Origin: Plasmodiophora brassicae
Taxonomy: Eukaryota > Endomyxa > Phytomyxea > Plasmodiophorida > Plasmodiophoridae
NCBI GenBank assembly: GCA_039704465.1
Contig: JASFAU010000015.1
Span: 806,001-870,000, forward strand
DNA length: 64,000 nt
Direction: 5' to 3'
Under the pieces are notes generated by a model. That model searched no databases. It was not told the DNA's origin and saw nothing but the letters and a program-made list of their open reading frames with translations. Of the stretch, positions 62,957 to 64,000 are shown one piece after another. The position numbers and the translations under genes are program-made. Every line of letters begins with the position of its first letter. Position 1 is the stretch's first letter.

Positions 62957-64000
62957 TTATTGTAGAGAGCAGCAGCCGGTCGAGCGCGGTTTCACGTCGG
63001 GTTCCGGGGCGGGCGGCTTGGGCGCGAATTTCTCAAAGTTGACGCCCTCGTCGGCCCGCTCGAGGACCTCGACGATCTCGCGCTGCAGGGCGTGGTACGA
63101 CTTGAACGGGAAGTTGCTCAGCGATTTCTGGAACTCGTCCGTCAGCCGAACCTTCCTATACTTCTCGTCGTTCGTCGATCGCCCCATGTGCCGCATCGAT
63201 TCCGCGTTCACCTCATCCAGCTGACATATCATCGTGCACCATCAGTACGGGCGGGCAACGATCCCAGCGGGACGTTACCTTGGGGACGAACGGCGGCGAT
63301 AGATAGCCGGCTTCAAGCAAGCCCCAGTCGACCGAGTCGAACCACGGGTGCTGCTTGATCTCGTCGATGCCGCGGACGCCCAAACGCTGCGTCGGGTCCT
63401 TCTGTAGGAGCCCCTGCAGCAGCGACTTGGCCGTCGATGAAAAGTACTCGTCGCTGTACTCCACTTCCGCATTGAGAACGTTCTTGTCCAGGTCGGTCGA
63501 ACCCGTATGCGGGCCGAACGGTTTCTGATCAGACAATTTGTTCAGCTGGGCACCCGTTGCAGGCGAATGGGCAGGGCCGACGCTACCTTCCCAGACAGGA
63601 ACCGATAGACCATGACGCCATAGCTGAAAAAGTCACACGCCTTGTCGTACGGCTGCATCACGATGACTTCGGGTGCTGTATAACCAGGCGTGCCAGCGTA
63701 ACCTTTCACGCGCCCCTTCGTCAGCACAGCGAGGCCAAGGTCCGATATACGGCAGTGGCCCTTCTCGTCCAGCAGCACGTTCTCCAGCTTCACGTCCCTG
63801 CATCGGAGAACGGTCAATCAATACGTGTGGGCGAATCCCATTCGGGGAATGACGGGCCTGTAGATGATCGACTTCGAATGCAAATGTTCCAGGCCGAGCA
63901 GGATCTCGGCCGCGTGGAATCGGGACCGCGTCTCGGAGAAGACGACCTCCTTGTTCAGATGGTATTTCAGATCGCCGCCCATCATAAGATCCAACCTAGC
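62957..64000 (-). CDS. GRK-type AGC protein kinase, C-terminal part, CaaX ending (partial)
   Basis: Visible exons: (>64000)-63858, 63798-63587, 63545-63279 and 63220-62957; the gene continues past the right edge. Joins restore [28 protein letters not shown] and [14 protein letters not shown]. It reads [20 protein letters not shown] (GRK-like αD/αE region), [24 protein letters not shown] (catalytic and DLG loops), [26 protein letters not shown] and the AGC tail. The C-terminus is CCSLQ*: CSLQ fits a CaaX box with Gln at X, favouring farnesylation, as in membrane-anchored GRK1/7. The first visible intron has GC instead of GT at its donor (AG/GCCCGT) and a 59-bp length. GRKs phosphorylate active GPCRs. 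The N-terminal RGS domain is outside the window. Confidence 0.85.

Overview
The window is nuclear DNA of a flagellated (zoospore-forming) eukaryote with a compact, GC-rich genome. Coding exons have strongly G/C-ending codons. Introns are mostly 41-92 bp with GT-AG borders, and neighbouring genes often sit only tens to a few hundred bases apart. Axonemal genes (dynein heavy chain, outer-arm docking coiled coil, calcyphosin-like EF-hand protein) require a cilium. A Ty3/Gypsy chromovirus end, a pogo-like DNA transposon, hAT and MULE remnants and a fungal-type Zn2Cys6 regulator are also present. I favour a phytomyxid/plasmodiophorid-like rhizarian, but a zoosporic fungus or stramenopile is not excluded. 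This is inference from gene content, not a phylogeny.

Layout. 1-8.2 kb is a lower-GC repeat island: retrotransposon 3' end and LTR, a 0.9-kb direct duplication carrying a small membrane/heptad ORF, a hAT remnant, several long inverted repeats, and fragments related to the adjacent TM2 gene. 8.2-34.8 kb is gene-dense: TM2 protein (-), TrhO-type rhodanese fused in frame to an O-methyltransferase (+), calcyphosin-like protein (-), an acidic secreted-type protein (+), ribosomal protein uL23 (+), a seven-exon SHPRH-type SNF2/RING ligase (-), a 12-kb dynein heavy chain (+) and Ran GTPase (-). 34.9-43.4 kb is a second repeat island: foldback element, a complete 2,240-bp pogo-like transposon with TA target duplication, a tail-to-tail LTR pair, other inverted repeats, a putative HExxH zincin and a MULE/FAR1-like fragment.

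43.7-64 kb is again gene-dense: POLE2 (-), a Zn2Cys6 plus PAS-like regulator (+), LUC7-like splicing factor (-), a double-FYVE/SH3 protein (+), ODAD1-type docking protein (+), LRR/coiled-coil protein (-), ADP/ATP carrier (+), DDX6/Dhh1 helicase (+), a hypothetical protein (+), an EF-hand protein (+), a NEK kinase (-), and the C-terminal half of a GRK/AGC kinase with a CaaX ending (-, runs off the right edge).

Functionally the window mixes housekeeping genes (translation, replication, splicing, nuclear transport, mRNA decay, mitochondrial nucleotide exchange) with motility genes. Gene models were built by hand: every splice junction quoted preserves the reading frame and a conserved motif across the join. 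Most long antisense ORFs here are GC-bias shadows and are omitted.
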